Source: Dichetophora obliterata (taxonomy: Eukaryota; Arthropoda; Insecta; Diptera; Sciomyzidae). From it: 64,000 bases of DNA. The DNA lies in contig OY986437.1 of NCBI GenBank assembly GCA_963920525.1, positions 112,336,715 to 112,400,714 on the forward strand, written 5' to 3'. Below are positions 23,938 to 34,133 of the stretch, in pieces. A model generated the notes under the pieces. The model did no database searches, was not told the DNA's origin, and saw only the letters and a program-made list of their open reading frames with translations. The number at the start of each line of letters is the position of its first letter. The first letter of the stretch is position 1. The position numbers and the translations under genes are program-made.

Positions 23938-25800
23938 CGAGCTCTTCATTGCCATATTTCCAATGTCAACAGAAGAGCGGAAAAATTCTAAGATTTCTCA
24001 TAGACACAGGTTCAAGCAAAAATTATATCCAACCCGGTCTTGCAATAAAAACTATTCCAAACGAAACATCTTTCCTTGCTAGATCAATCGCAGGAGACGT
24101 GGAAATCCAAGAACACACTTTCATCAATCTATTTAATCTAGAAGACAAACATAAATTTTTCATTATGCCAACTTTGCAATCATTCCATGGTATTTTAGGA
24201 AATGATAGCCTTAAGGAACTCAACGCTATAATCCATACAAATAAAAATTACATGCAAATTAAAAACAACAAAAGGGTAAATATAAAACAACTAATTTCAA
24301 AAACAGTTAATTCAATCGATATTCGTAACGAACATATGACACAATAGCAAAAGCACTCTATTAAAAACACAGTCAATAAATTCTCTAAATTATTTACTGA
24401 ACCAGACGAAAAACTAACATACACGACAAAAGTCTTTGGCGAAATTCGCACATCCTCCGACGATCCCGTTTATAGTAAATCTTACCCATACCCAAATTTC
24501 TTGAAAATTGAAGTCGAAAATCAGGTGAAGCAAATGCTTAACGATGGTGTAATCAGACCACCAAGGTCCCCTTATAACTCCCCAGTATGGGTCGTAGAAA
24601 AAAAATCTGACTCCAAGGGTAACAAACAATACAGGATGGTCATAGACTATCGCAAGTTGAGCACAGTTACCATACCCGATAGGTATCCAATACCTGAAAT
24701 CTCATTCAATCGGTCTCAGAAATGCGCCATCAATTTTCCAACGTGCACTCGACGATATTTTACGCGAATATATCGGCAAAATATGTTACGTATATATCGA
24801 CGACATAATTATATTTAGCAAAAGCGAACAAGATCACTCGCAACACATTGAACTTATATTCGAAGCTTTGGAAAACGTGAATATGAAGGTACAGCTAGAT
24901 AAATGTCATTTTTATCAAGAAGTAGAATTTCTAGGATTTATAATTTATCCGCAAGGAATAAAAACAAATCCCAAAAAATCGAAGCTGTAGCAAACTTCCC
25001 GACACCTAAACCAATAAAAGACCTACGAGCATTTTTGGGTCTATCAGGCTACTACAGGCGTTTCGTGCAAGACTATGCGAAAATTGCGAAACCTTTGACA
25101 ACCCTCCTAAGAGGAGAAGAAGGCCGAATATCGAAAAAACAATCGACAAAAATACCAATTAATCTGAACACTGAAGCCCTTGAAGCTTTCAGGAAGCTAA
25201 AAAATTCACTTATTTCCAAAGAAACCTTACTTTCCTACCAAAATTACAATGAATGCTTTGAACTAACAACAAACGCATCAAATTACACAATTGGTGCAGT
25301 GTTGTTACAAAAAGATAAGCCAATCTCATTCATCTCTCGAACCCTCAACAAAGCAGAAGAACATTACGCAACGATTGAAAAGGAGATGCTGGCTATAATT
25401 TGGGCCCTAAATTCCTTACGCAACTACCTATATGGATCTCGCAAAGTTATAATTCGCACTGACCATCAACTTCTTACTTACGGCATGAGTAATAAAAACA
25501 ATAATAGTAAGATGAAACGGTGGAAGGTCATACTAGAAGAATATAACTACGAACTATTATATAAACCAGGGAAAAGTAAAAAAAGGTCAGACCAAAATCT
25601 AATAAGTAGCGTCGAAGCCCCCATCAACGTATTTAAAAACCAGATCATTCTCAACATAGGTCCTATCACACCATACAAACTCCAGATTGCATTTCCGACA
25701 TACCACAGACACACCATAACAGAATCTAATTACACTACAGAAAAACTAACAGAAATCTTAAAAAAAAAATCTCAATCCATCTGTCATAAACGGTATAAAA
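23934..25800 (+). pseudogene. Gypsy Pol (protease, RT, RNase H), internally deleted
   Basis: Protease FLIDTGSSKNYI (about 24000) is followed by GILGNDSL. A TAG stop interrupts at about 24346. RT begins YPYPNFLKIEVE, then GVIRPPRSPYNSPVWVVEKK and YRMVIDYRKLSTVTIPDRYP. About 50 residues are deleted after PIPEI, and the frame shifts, but YVYIDDIIIFS (24790) survives. The thumb LRAFLGLSGYYRRFVQDYAK and RNase H follow; its usual TTDAS reads TTNAS here, changing a catalytic Asp. No integrase remains. Confidence 0.83.
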
Positions 25801-25813
25801 ATGTACAGAGTAG

Positions 25814-25841
25814 CATGCATGCAGGAAACCTGCATGCAGCA
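25814..25841. repeat. Short perfect palindrome
   Basis: TGCATGCAGG and CCTGCATGCA face each other across AAA, next to extra GCATGC motifs. It lies at the junction of two retroelements. It may be a breakpoint structure or chance. Confidence 0.5.
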
Positions 25842-25948
25842 GCGACCACTGAACTGAAACGGAATTTGCAGAAGGTCTAAAAAGTTCAACAGAAGGCAAA
25901 CTAACGAAATCAACAGAAAAAGAGGAAACTACAACAGAAATCGTTACA

Positions 25949-26944
25949 ATGGATTTTAATAAACCAGATCCACTTCTTATGGAGGGAAATATGTCAAATA
26001 ATTGGCAAATATTTTTAAGAGATTTCAAAAATTGGCTCGCTGCTTCTCAAAAAGAATCGAAAGAAGATTCAATAAAAATTCAAATTTTACTTAATCTTGT
26101 AGGAAAAGATGCTCGTCAAAAATTGTACACTTGAGAAATTTCATCGAAAACCAACCCTAAAGTGGATGAGGTTTTGCAAGCATCCCATGAATATTGTAAT
26201 CCAAAAAAGAAGGCAATATATGAAAGAATTACATTTTATAAGCGTAATCAAAAAGAAGGCGAAGCTTTCGATACATTTCTAACTGATTTAAGACAATTGG
26301 CAGATGCATGTGAATTCGGGAATGGAAAGGACAACATGATTCGAGACTTTATTGTGTTGGGGTTAAATAATATGGAACTGAGTGATAAACTAATGAATAT
26401 TATTGATTTTACTAGGGAGAGAGCCATGAACATGTGTCGGGTAGCGGAGCTTGAGCGGTCAAGGGCAGTTGAAGTGCATCGGGAAACAACACTCAGTGAA
26501 TATCGAGTTGCAGAAATGAAGAAAGGTTATAGTATTAAATCGCATACTGGTAGACAATATAATAATAGAAATAGTTCAAATTATAATTCTAATGAGATAT
26601 ACTCTAATGAAAAAATTAATTGTAACAAGTGCTTAACTATTCATTTTAAATTTAGGTGCCCAGCATATAATAAGCTCTGTAGTATTTGAAAGCGTCCGGG
26701 TCACTTTCAATTGACATGCATTGTGAGGCGAACGCAGATAACCTATGGGTTAACTGAAATGAAAGCTGTTGCTTCTGCTGTGAATGAGGAGCACGAACTA
26801 GGTAATACAATTGACTCTGAAACAAGCAGCGATTCTGCTTTTAAGACATTATATTTGCATAGTATTCTCAATATAGATAACTCAAATGAGTGGTTTGAAA
26901 AAATAGAACTAGAGGAAAAAAGTGTAACTTTTCAAATCGATTAA
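25949..26944 (+). pseudogene. Gag of a K02A2.6/CsRn1-like Ty3/gypsy element
   Basis: ATG 25949 opens MDFNKPDPLLMEGNMSNNW, followed by FKNWLAASQKES and ILLNLVGKDARQKLY. A stop at 26132 breaks it; the second part has HEYCNPKKKAIYERITFYKR, FDTFLTDLRQLADACEFG and DNMIRDFIVLGL. The knuckle region CNKCLTIHFKFRCPAYNKLC (C-x2-C-x3-H pattern) plus RPGHFQLTC is typical of this lineage rather than of errantiviruses. A protease region is not clearly visible before the RT piece. It would package the retrotransposon RNA. Confidence 0.75.
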
Positions 26945-27188
26945 TAGTTTGCAAGTCAAGGGAAAGAGTGATTTTATAAAGCAATACAGCGATATATTTG
27001 AAGGATTAGGAAGTTTTGCAAAAGAGCTGCAATTAAGTAAATCCTCAAATGTCACCCAATTGTTACACCTGCTCGTCGAATTCCTTCAGCATTAGAAGAT
27101 AAACTAAGAAAACATTTATAAGATTAAGGTAAAATTGGTGTAATTGAAATAGTAAAGCATCGAAAAAATTGGGTTAGTAATTTGGTTA
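26945..27188 (+). pseudogene. Start of the RT of the K02A2.6-like element
   Basis: Fragments in shifting frames read QYSDIFEGLG, HLYD-like and VIEIVKHRKNWVSNLVI, the fingers of an RT of this family. The sequence is lost at about 27188 where a hAT-bearing insertion begins. The same gene resumes at 28842. Confidence 0.7.
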
Positions 27189-27493
27189 TTTTTCATATTT
27201 ATTTATTTTATTTACATATTTTAATAAAGTTATTTTTCATATTTTAATAAAATTTCATTATTTTTAAAAGTTCTTCCAATTTCAATATTAGAGATCATTC
27301 TTTAAAGGATCTTTCATTTGGTAATATGAAAATATAAGAAATAATGGTTGCTTTTATAAAACAAGACTAGGTATATCTTTACATGGTTTAAATGCAATAA
27401 GGTACAAAAAGTTATATCAATTTAAATTATTCCAAAATATTTCTTTCTGTCCTTGCGAGAAACAAACTCTTTCACCACCTCCATCGAATTCAA

Positions 27494-28305
27494 TTATTCG
27501 GTTTTATCTTTGTGAATGTGTATAAGTGCCGCATGAGTGAGTCGTTTCTGTGTCATAGTTGCTCGAAGATACCTTTTAAGTCGTCTTAGTGCACTAAAAG
27601 AACGCTCAGATGAAGCTGCTGATGCAGGCACAGTCAAAAGCAAAGCAATAAGTTTTTCAACTTCATTTAATAGTTTTTTTACAGTATCTGAATTTTTCGC
27701 AAATTGGGATACAATGCCACTACAATTTGAAGGTGTTTGGCTAGACAATTGCTTCAGCAATTTCATCTGCAAAAAAGTCATCTGCATAAAGATCTAGTTT
27801 TGTTTTTAGATTTTGTTCAGAAAGCACTTTTCCGTTGAAGGCTTCGATTACAATATTTTCCAACGATTTCAGAGTGTCAAGATCTGTTTAAACGTACAAT
27901 AAGATTTACAAAGTGCCAATTTACACTAGCTTCACTCAACCGACTCACCGAATGTTAAATCAAAGTTAGTCGGTTGAGTGAAGCTGGTGTAAACTTGCAA
28001 AAATAAAAAAAAAAAGTAAAATATCAACCTGTTTGATCGAATCTAGCCGTTATCTCATTTGAGAGAAGATCTAAAATTTCGAAATAATCTATTCGTAGCC
28101 GATCATATAATGGCAACTGTACTGAAGGAACCGGATTTGATGTTTCTTCAAAGCGTCGAGGTGGATTTTCATCAGCTAATTCACAGTAGGGGCTTTCGCA
28201 TGGTCCAAAACATTGGACCAACATGGCAGATTGTATAACATGTAGTACCATGCGTAAGCTAAAACGATAGTCGAAATTTTTGGTTTTTTTCTGCCGATTG
28301 TACAA
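27494..28305 (-). pseudogene. hAT-family transposase (C-terminal half)
   Basis: The 28305-28024 segment (FSLRMVLHVIQSAMLVQCFG, DRLRIDYFEILDLLSNEIT) belongs to the catalytic/helical region of vertebrate- and insect-type hAT (ZMYM-like) proteins. 27787-27494 carries the dimerisation domain: LIALLLTVPASAASSERSFS, ALRRLKRYLRATMTQKRLTH, AALIHIHKD. The two are separated by a stretch with a perfect 26-bp stem. Upstream - strand sequence to about 28520 gives LDDMLYDKLDGKLMGLFD-like residues in another frame. The DNA-binding N-terminus is not seen. Confidence 0.82.
27920..27993. repeat. Hairpin inside the hAT gene
   Basis: TTTACACTAGCTTCACTCAA...CCGACT (27920-27945) pairs with AGTCGG...TTGAGTGAAGCTGGTGTAAA (27968-27993), with a 22-base loop. 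It falls between two transposase segments, so it may be a small MITE or part of an intron. Confidence 0.75.
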
Positions 28306-28841
28306 TATTGTACAACTATGTAAAATTACTGCTCAATTGTTAGGGCATCTAAAAGTTGCTTAGCTACTAGCCGGATGTATTCTGCTTGAGAGCTTGCAAT
28401 TAATGATGTTGCTTTACAAGTTGGATCGTTCGAACGCTCAATCAAATAGTCCCATTAGTTTTCCATCTAACTTATCGTACAACATGTCGTCCAATATCGA
28501 AAGCCCCTAAGAACATGTCAAATTTTTTCTTACCAGAGTTGCAAAATTAACAAGCATTAAGCTACATACTTAAGGGTGCTTTTAAACTGAAGTGGTGGGC
28601 TTGCAGGAGAAACTCTACAATTTGTTCTATCTTTTTGCAAGCACAGAGAAAGAAAATGGTTATCCGCAAGCATGCTTATGAAGAAGAGAGAAAGAAGAGG
28701 AAAATATATAATACAAAAATATTATCGTTGTAAAAAAAACTGATATTATGAATAACTTTTGAAGTTTTCCTTTTAAATTGTTTATCTAGCTAAAAAAGTG
28801 GGGGGCAACTGCCCCCCCTTTCCCCCCGCTTCCGACACCAA

Positions 28842-29425
28842 TGCCACAAGATTTAAATAAGGTGTTGCTGCATAAGCGCTATCTAATACCAAAGCAAGAG
28901 GAATTGTCGTCAAAGCTTTCAAACATGCAATTTTTTCAGTTGTAGATATGAAGCAAGGGTTTTGACAAATCAAATTAGATTCTGAATCAAGCCACTTATG
29001 CACATTCAGCACACCGTTCGGATGTTATAAATTTAATCGATTGCCATTTGGCATAAATGTGGTCCCTGAAGTATTTCAAAGTTACGCAAATGAAGCTTTT
29101 GGAGATATTTCTGGTACCTTTATATACATTGATGATTTGCTAGTATTTGGTAAAACTTCAGAAGAACATGATAAACATTTAAAATATGTATTAGAAAGAG
29201 CTAGGCATTTAAATAAAAAATTTAATATTGTCAAATTTCAGCACAAAGTTGGTTGTGTTAAATATATTGGCCAAATTTTTCCTAAGCATGGTGTTCAAGC
29301 CGACCCTGAGAGAGTGAGCTCAATCGTTAATTCAGAGCATCCGAAAAACAAAAAGTTTACAACTAGTGCTAGGTATGATAAACTATGTTCGAAACTTTAT
29401 GGCAAAATTGTCAGCGACGACGGAT
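28842..29425 (+). pseudogene. RT of the K02A2.6-like element, second part
   Basis: It resumes with PQDLNKVLLHKRYLIPKQEE, then FSVVDMKQGF, a stop in place of the usual Trp, IKLDSESSHLCTFSTPFG, YKFNRLPFGINVVPEVFQ and the active site FIYIDDLLVFG (29130). VGCVKYIGQIF and a frameshifted MLGMINYVRNFMAKLSATT end the readable part. RNase H and integrase are missing. Confidence 0.85.
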
Positions 29426-29883
29426 GGGATCCACATACTGCAATGTACGTGTTCGCTTAAGACCAGTACACCCCTGCGTGTATTTGCCCATCGCACTCTC
29501 TTACTTTATGCTTTCCACTCTCCCTCATTCCCTTCATGGATCGATCCGTCTTTGAAACCAGATTTTCTGCTTTTTAATATATATTTTAAAAATAAAAAAA
29601 AAAAATTTGTTGACAAACATTTGTTACGATTTATTTTGCTCCTGAATTTATGAATACAGGTCAGCAAAAAACTCGTATTGTTACTCCGTTGTCTTCAACG
29701 ACGATTTCAAAGACGTCTTCGAAGTCTACTCTCGCCACTGGGTTTGTATGGAAAAGATTTTTTTTATAACAAATACTCATGTACTAATCAGAGCAAATAG
29801 TTTTTAAAACAGATTCTATACTATAATTATTACAAACTTTTGTATGCTTATGTTTACGAACATGCGCTCTGTTATTTAATACT
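29426..29883. other. Unassigned stretch
   Basis: No gene or repeat was recognised. It is AT-rich with an A-run near 29595 and pyrimidine-rich sequence near 29500-29560. Confidence 0.3.
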
Positions 29884-29887
29884 TTAA

Positions 29888-31256
29888 GGGGTCTTCTCAT
29901 TGAGCAACTTTTTTTTCGACTTTTTTTTTGCATTTATTTATAGCTTGGGTAGTTGTGAATATGCCCCTAAAAGGATTTTTAGAAATTCGAAATACTTTAG
30001 AAGATACAGCCTTTTTTGTGAAGCAAGGTCTTCGTCAAAATGAGCTATTTTTTTGACTCATTTTCGAACGAAGCGGCATAAAGTAACCACCGAATTCCGT
30101 TGAAAATGTTTATTGTTAGGTAAAAACGTGTTTGCACACATATTCATACAAACATACGAATACACATTTCTGCTTATTTTAGGGGTTGAAGCATTTTTTG
30201 AGTGCAGGTGTTCAACTGAAAGCATCATTTAGTTCAGTTTGTATCGAGTTGAGCCTCTTCAACGACGGTTTTATACCCATACTTAAAATTATGGGTTTGA
30301 TGGGTATTGCGATTGGCAAAAACGCATACGAATACGCACTATCTCGCAATGAAGACAGATTGAACCGATCAGAGACTCGAGCTGCGGCATCATCAAAAGC
30401 TGGCAGAACGGCTCGCAGAGCAGAGAGGGCAGCAGAAAGCAGTTTCTACGAAAAAAAGGAAGGTGGCCTGTATGGAGCTGGCATCGCCGACTAATATTTG
30501 TAAGTAAAAAATATCTGAAATATTTAGATTTTCTTTCAAAGGCCCTTTTTTGACTACCTGGCCAGTTTTCTTCACATCTACTGAACCAATTTTGATGAAA
30601 TAAAGCTTTAATGACGCAGAATTACCTCCTTTTGTTAATTGCGTACTTTAATTTGTCACTTTTTTTCTTTTTTTGCCAAAAAAATAACTTTGATACAGCA
30701 GAACTGCTTTTCTTGAAAAAAATTTTTTGGGTTTTTTTGAAACCCTCGTATTTTGAACTATGAGTTAAGTTTTCTCCGGTTCTATCGGACCGATTTTGAT
30801 GATACAAAGTGAATTCGACGGAGAATTGTCAGCTCTTTAAAACTGCATTTAAACATTTTTAATTTTTTTTTTGATTTTTTTTTTACACTAAACTAAAAAA
30901 AAAACCCGAAATTGAAATTTTTTTTTTGAATGGCCGCCATTTTGTCAAAAAAATCACAAAATTAAGCTTGAGGTTCACCCGAGAATTACATCTATACTGA
31001 TTATAACCCCGTTTTTTTTTCATTTCAGACGCTCCGGAGACCCGGAATCGTGGCCGCCGTGACGACACCTTTTTTTTCACCACCAACTTTGAAGTCTCAT
31101 TACTTTTTGAACAGCCCACGTATCGAGGCAAAAAAATTTTTTTTATTTACTTTGAACCTTTTGTAATACAATAAATTTTCAATTATTCTTTGCGTTTTCA
31201 AATAAGAATTTTTTTAAAAAGGGTCCAAAAAACGGGTTTTGAATGAGAAGACCGCC
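29888..31256 (+). mobile_element. TTAA-flanked DNA transposon derivative (Kolobok-like)
   Basis: The ends GGGGTCTTCTCATT (left) and, in reverse complement, GGCGGTCTTCTCATT (right) are inverted repeats, and TTAA flanks both (29884-29887, 31257-31260). TTAA duplications occur in Kolobok and piggyBac elements; the retained C-terminal ORF favours Kolobok over piggyBac. The rest is AT-rich with long T-runs and no other gene, so the element is internally deleted. Confidence 0.78.
30186..30494 (+). pseudogene. C-terminal exon of a TTAA-transposon protein
   Basis: A TTTTAG acceptor-like site (30176-30181) precedes an open frame reading LKHFLSAGVQLKASFSSVCI, then SLFNDGFIPILKIMGLMGIA, IGKNAYEYALSRNEDRLNRS, an Arg/Ala-rich helix and the ending EKKEGGLYGAGIAD. 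This ending pattern recurs in transposase-like proteins of animal genomes; I link it to Kolobok from the TTAA flanks. It lacks an ATG, so only a 3' exon is left. The basic helix could bind nucleic acid. Function is inferred. Confidence 0.55.
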
Positions 31257-31534
31257 TTAATGAACTATTGTGCATAAAATTTTATACCTAAATATACCTA
31301 TATCTATAAAATGTTTGAAAGATAATTTATAGATTTTACAAAATTGTAAAAGGGAAAAAAGGGAATTTTTTCATGTGTTTGTGGGAAATTATACATAAAT
31401 ATACTGGCAACACTGTGTAAAGCATAAAATAATCTGTAAGTATATGCATAACTTCAGGCTGAACATCTTGGAGGACATGTTGTAAAAGCACTGTATTAAT
31501 GGCAATGATTTTAATGTATTAAGATGTGCATACT

Positions 31535-32044
31535 AGTTAACACATCTAACACGTGCAGCCGCCTTAAAATGCTAACGATCGGTCCGCTCCCACGCTGACG
31601 ATCAGTTTAGCAAAACGTACGTGACAATATCAAAATTACAATATGACAACAGCAGCAACGATCTGTTCTTTCATAACAACAACAACAACAATAGCACCAG
31701 CAACAAGAACGTCTGCACCCACGCTAACGATCAGTTCAGAGAAGTGAATGAGACAATATTTGGACACCTGCACTAAAAGATTATGTTCAGCAACTGAACG
31801 GCAGCAGCAACAGAAACGTTAACAACAACGACAACAAGAACAACAACAACATTGCAATGCAGAAGCAGAATAGAATAAGGAAAAACTTAGAATCTTCTCT
31901 GAAGAAGCTTAGGGTAGTTTAAGTTAGTTTAGTTTTTCGTTTAGAGTTTAGTTTGAAATCCGTGTTTAGAGACTTAAGTTCCAACTCTCACATAGTGGGA
32001 ATAATAAATAAAATTAATTAAAAAGTAAACAATCGTGTTTAACT
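31535..32044 (+). mobile_element. Solo LTR with TACT target duplication
   Basis: The block begins AGTTAACACATC and ends GTGTTTAACT, an inverted-repeat pair of errantivirus type. TACT flanks both sides (31531-31534 and 32045-32048). The interior has CAACAA-rich tracts, and AATAATAAATAAA near the 3' end orients it on +. Removing it rejoins two adjacent TTTCAGGCTGA modules, which confirms the boundaries. Confidence 0.88.
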
Positions 32045-32129
32045 TACTTTCAGGCTGAACATCTTGCAGAACATGTTGTGAAAGTACTGTAGCAATGGCA
32101 ATGACTTTTATATATTAAGATGTGCATAC

Positions 32130-32468
32130 TTTCAGGCTGAACATTTTTGAGGATAGTTTGAGCGATATAGGTGCAGAGCAGTATGCTTGTGTTTTATGTA
32201 TTAATATTGTTATCTGGTACAACATATCTTCAGCTAATACTTAATATTGAATAAAAAAACCAACGCAACAAAGAATATTCGATCAGTTGGTAGTGTGTAG
32301 GACTATCAATCGAAAATTTACGAATTCGATTCTGATGGCATACAAAGAAATATTTAATTTTATATTCTCTTGGTGTAACAGGCGCAAGCAAAAAGCAACA
32401 ATTCTAAGAAAACGGTATATAGAAAAAGTGTCGTTTTTGAGATTTCACTCATGCAAATTACAAAACGT
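32130..32468 (+). repeat. Dispersed repeat, copy A, with tRNA-like core
   Basis: It matches copy B (33050-33370) over most of its length: TTTCAGGCTGAACA, ATCTGGTACAACATATCTTC, ATTGAATAAAAAAACCAACG, a tRNA-like core, TTTTATATTCTCTTGG and GTGTCGTTTTTGAGATTTCA to ACAAAACG. It could be an unclassified SINE or LTR-related repeat. Confidence 0.7.
32280..32340 (+). other. tRNA-like sequence (A/B box), copy A
   Basis: CGATCAGTTGGTAGTG resembles a tRNA D-arm/A box, and AATTCGATTCT 32 bases further resembles the T-loop/B box. The acceptor stem and anticodon stem do not pair, so it is not a tRNA gene. It is degenerate relative to copy B. Confidence 0.5.
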
Positions 32469-33049
32469 ACTAGCATAAATGCCTGTCCTACGACCTTCGC
32501 ACACTTCCTTTTCGGAGCCTTTTGCAGAAAGTTCTTTTTTCTCTTTATAAAGCTTGATTTTTTATACACTTGATTTTTGCAAAATACAAATGTACCACTT
32601 TCAATACACTTTACGTATTGAAGCAGTGTTGAAAAATTAGTTCAAGTGTAAAAGTTCAAAAAGTCGATATTGGTAACAATCATATTCATACACAACTTTA
32701 CAAACTGGCCTTGCAACCTTCAATACGTAGCAACTCAGGTGTCGTTTTGCGGCTGATACAATTATATTTTTTGGTACAATCGACTTAAATCGACTCAAAA
32801 GAATTTCATTAAATTCGTTATAACTTTTTTATAAAAGGATGAAAAAAAGAGGTAGTTAGTTTCAAAAACGCACTATTGTAAAAACCCAATATTGTCACTG
32901 ATAAGTATCAAATATATTTTCTGTGCATACTTTCAGGCTGAACATTTTTGAGAACGATGTGTCTTGTAAAATTACTTTACTGTCAAAAAATAATTACAAT
33001 TTGAGAAATACTGTGTGCGAAGCAGCAGCCTGCCTTTTATGTATTATGC

Positions 33050-33370
33050 TTTCAGGCTGATCAGTTATGGGACACGGAGTAGAGTGCTTTCCTTTTATAT
33101 ATTAAGATGCTATCTGGTGCAACATATCTTCAGTTAATTTTTAGTATTGAATAAACGAACCAACGCAACAAAAACTATTGGATCAGTTGGTAGTGTTTAG
33201 GACTATCAATCGAAGGGTTACGAGTTCGATTCTCACTACATACTATGAAATTTTTTGATTTTATATTCTCTTGGAGTAACAGACACAAGCAAAAACAACA
33301 ACAATTTTAAGAAAAAGGTGTATGGAAAAAGTGTCGTTTTTGAGATTTCACTCAAGCAAATCACAAAACG
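33050..33370 (+). repeat. Dispersed repeat, copy B, with tRNA-like core
   Basis: Same order as copy A: GGTGCAACATATCTTCAG, ATTGAATAAACGAACCAACG, tRNA-like core, TTTTATATTCTCTTGGAG and GAAAAAGTGTCGTTTTTGAG. The part before the core resembles an LTR 3' end (ATTGAATAAA), so the unit may be either a retroelement end or a SINE. Confidence 0.7.
33180..33240 (+). other. tRNA-like sequence (A/B box), copy B
   Basis: GGATCAGTTGGTAGTG is close to a tRNA D-arm, and GAGTTCGATTCTC carries a perfect B-box core (AGTTCGATTCT). Spacing suits a pol III internal promoter. The anticodon stem does not pair, so it is a tRNA-derived sequence rather than a gene. Confidence 0.55.
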
Positions 33371-33703
33371 AGGCGTAAAAAGCTTCGCTTCAATATCTCT
33401 CTTTTATTGTAACAAAACGCTTTGTTTAAGCGGCTAACTAAACTACAACTTCATGTAAAACATCTTTGTAATCTTTTGAATAAGTATTAATAAGTATTGA
33501 AGCTAATCGCTATATTCATGTAAACATATTTGAATAACTAACTAATAAGGAATTATTGAAACGTACTTAATTTGTATTGGAAAATTTATTACATTTGGTT
33601 GAAGTAAAATAAACTCCCTTCTATGAATATAAAGTCAGTGGGAGGATGTTTAAGATGTTTAGAACTTAAAACAAAGTAAGTCACTATGCCGGAATACGTG
33701 TGA

Positions 33704-33826
33704 GCTTAGCTTAGTATTAGCTTAGCAAAACAAGACTACTTGTTACACTGGTTTTATCGGTATCCATATCAAAAGCCTAAGCTAAGCTAATACTTAGCAT
33801 CCACTTGTTACACCGGTTTTATCGGT
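33704..33826. repeat. Palindromic block with 24-bp direct repeat
   Basis: GCTTAGCTTAGTATTAGCTT (33704 on) is inverted by AGCTAAGCTAATACTTAGC (33780-33798). Within the same block ACTTGTTACAC(T/C)GGTTTT...ATCGGT occurs twice (33738-33761, 33803-33826). It resembles a foldback MITE and ends at the Harbinger insertion site. Confidence 0.7.
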
Positions 33827-34133
33827 GCTAAGCCTAAGCTTAGCTAATGTTCCTATTATGATTTACAACTGTGTCACAACTGTGTGATTTACAACTGGTT
33901 TCTCCCGACTCGACTCGACTCGACTCGACTCGACTGGAAGTTTTTTTTTTGGTATTGTGATTTACAACAGTTTTAAGTCGAGTCGCATGGTAGTATTTTG
34001 CGACTGAAATGGAATGCACTGGAATTTTTGATAGCTGCATGTAAACATTATCAGCTGTTTTGCAATTATTGTTTTAACATTTTTTAGCTGCAAATTCAAT
34101 TTGTGACAAAATTAAATAAATCAAAATAAAATA

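Larger units (their letters stand above)
21866..25800 (+). mobile_element. Gypsy-like errantivirus remnant (leader, gag, protease, RT, RNase H)
   Basis: The repeated leader, a small leader frame, gag, then pol with an overlapping start all lie in order on +. The 5' LTR and primer site are missing because the leader begins directly after a LINE A-run. Integrase, env and the 3' LTR are lost at about 25800, where another element begins. Confidence 0.85.
27189..28841 (-). mobile_element. hAT transposon remnant inserted in the RT gene
   Basis: The block interrupts a Ty3/gypsy RT and contains hAT transposase exons on the - strand. Its right border carries GGGGGGCA and TGCCCCCC as an inverted pair (28799-28817) plus a poly-C run, a feature often seen at ends of this hAT group. 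The left border is AT-rich with a repeated GTTATTTTTCATAT (27183 and 27228). No clean inverted repeat or 8-bp duplication was found. 27189-27490 holds only 3' flank. Confidence 0.7.
31450..33060 (+). repeat. Series of TTTCAGGCTGAACAT modules
   Basis: The motif (A/T)TTCAGGCTGA(A/T)CA occurs at about 31450, 32048, 32130, 32931 and 33050. Most copies are preceded by TGTGCATAC or TATTATGC and followed by related sequence (GAGGACATGTTGT, GTACTGTAGCAATGGCAATG). The 31450 and 32048 copies are about 80-bp units that were adjacent to further units before an LTR inserted between them. 32500-32930 and 33371-33700 hold nothing recognisable. Confidence 0.75.

Noticed and set aside
30883..31131. - strand frame in the TTAA element
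   Set aside because: Low-complexity lysine-rich translation of T-runs with no motif.
33180..33240. A true tRNA gene
   Set aside because: D-arm and T-loop motifs are present but the anticodon and acceptor stems do not pair.
33840..34040. - strand frame with SRVESSRVES repeats
   Set aside because: It is a readout of the GACTC pentamer array at the Harbinger end.
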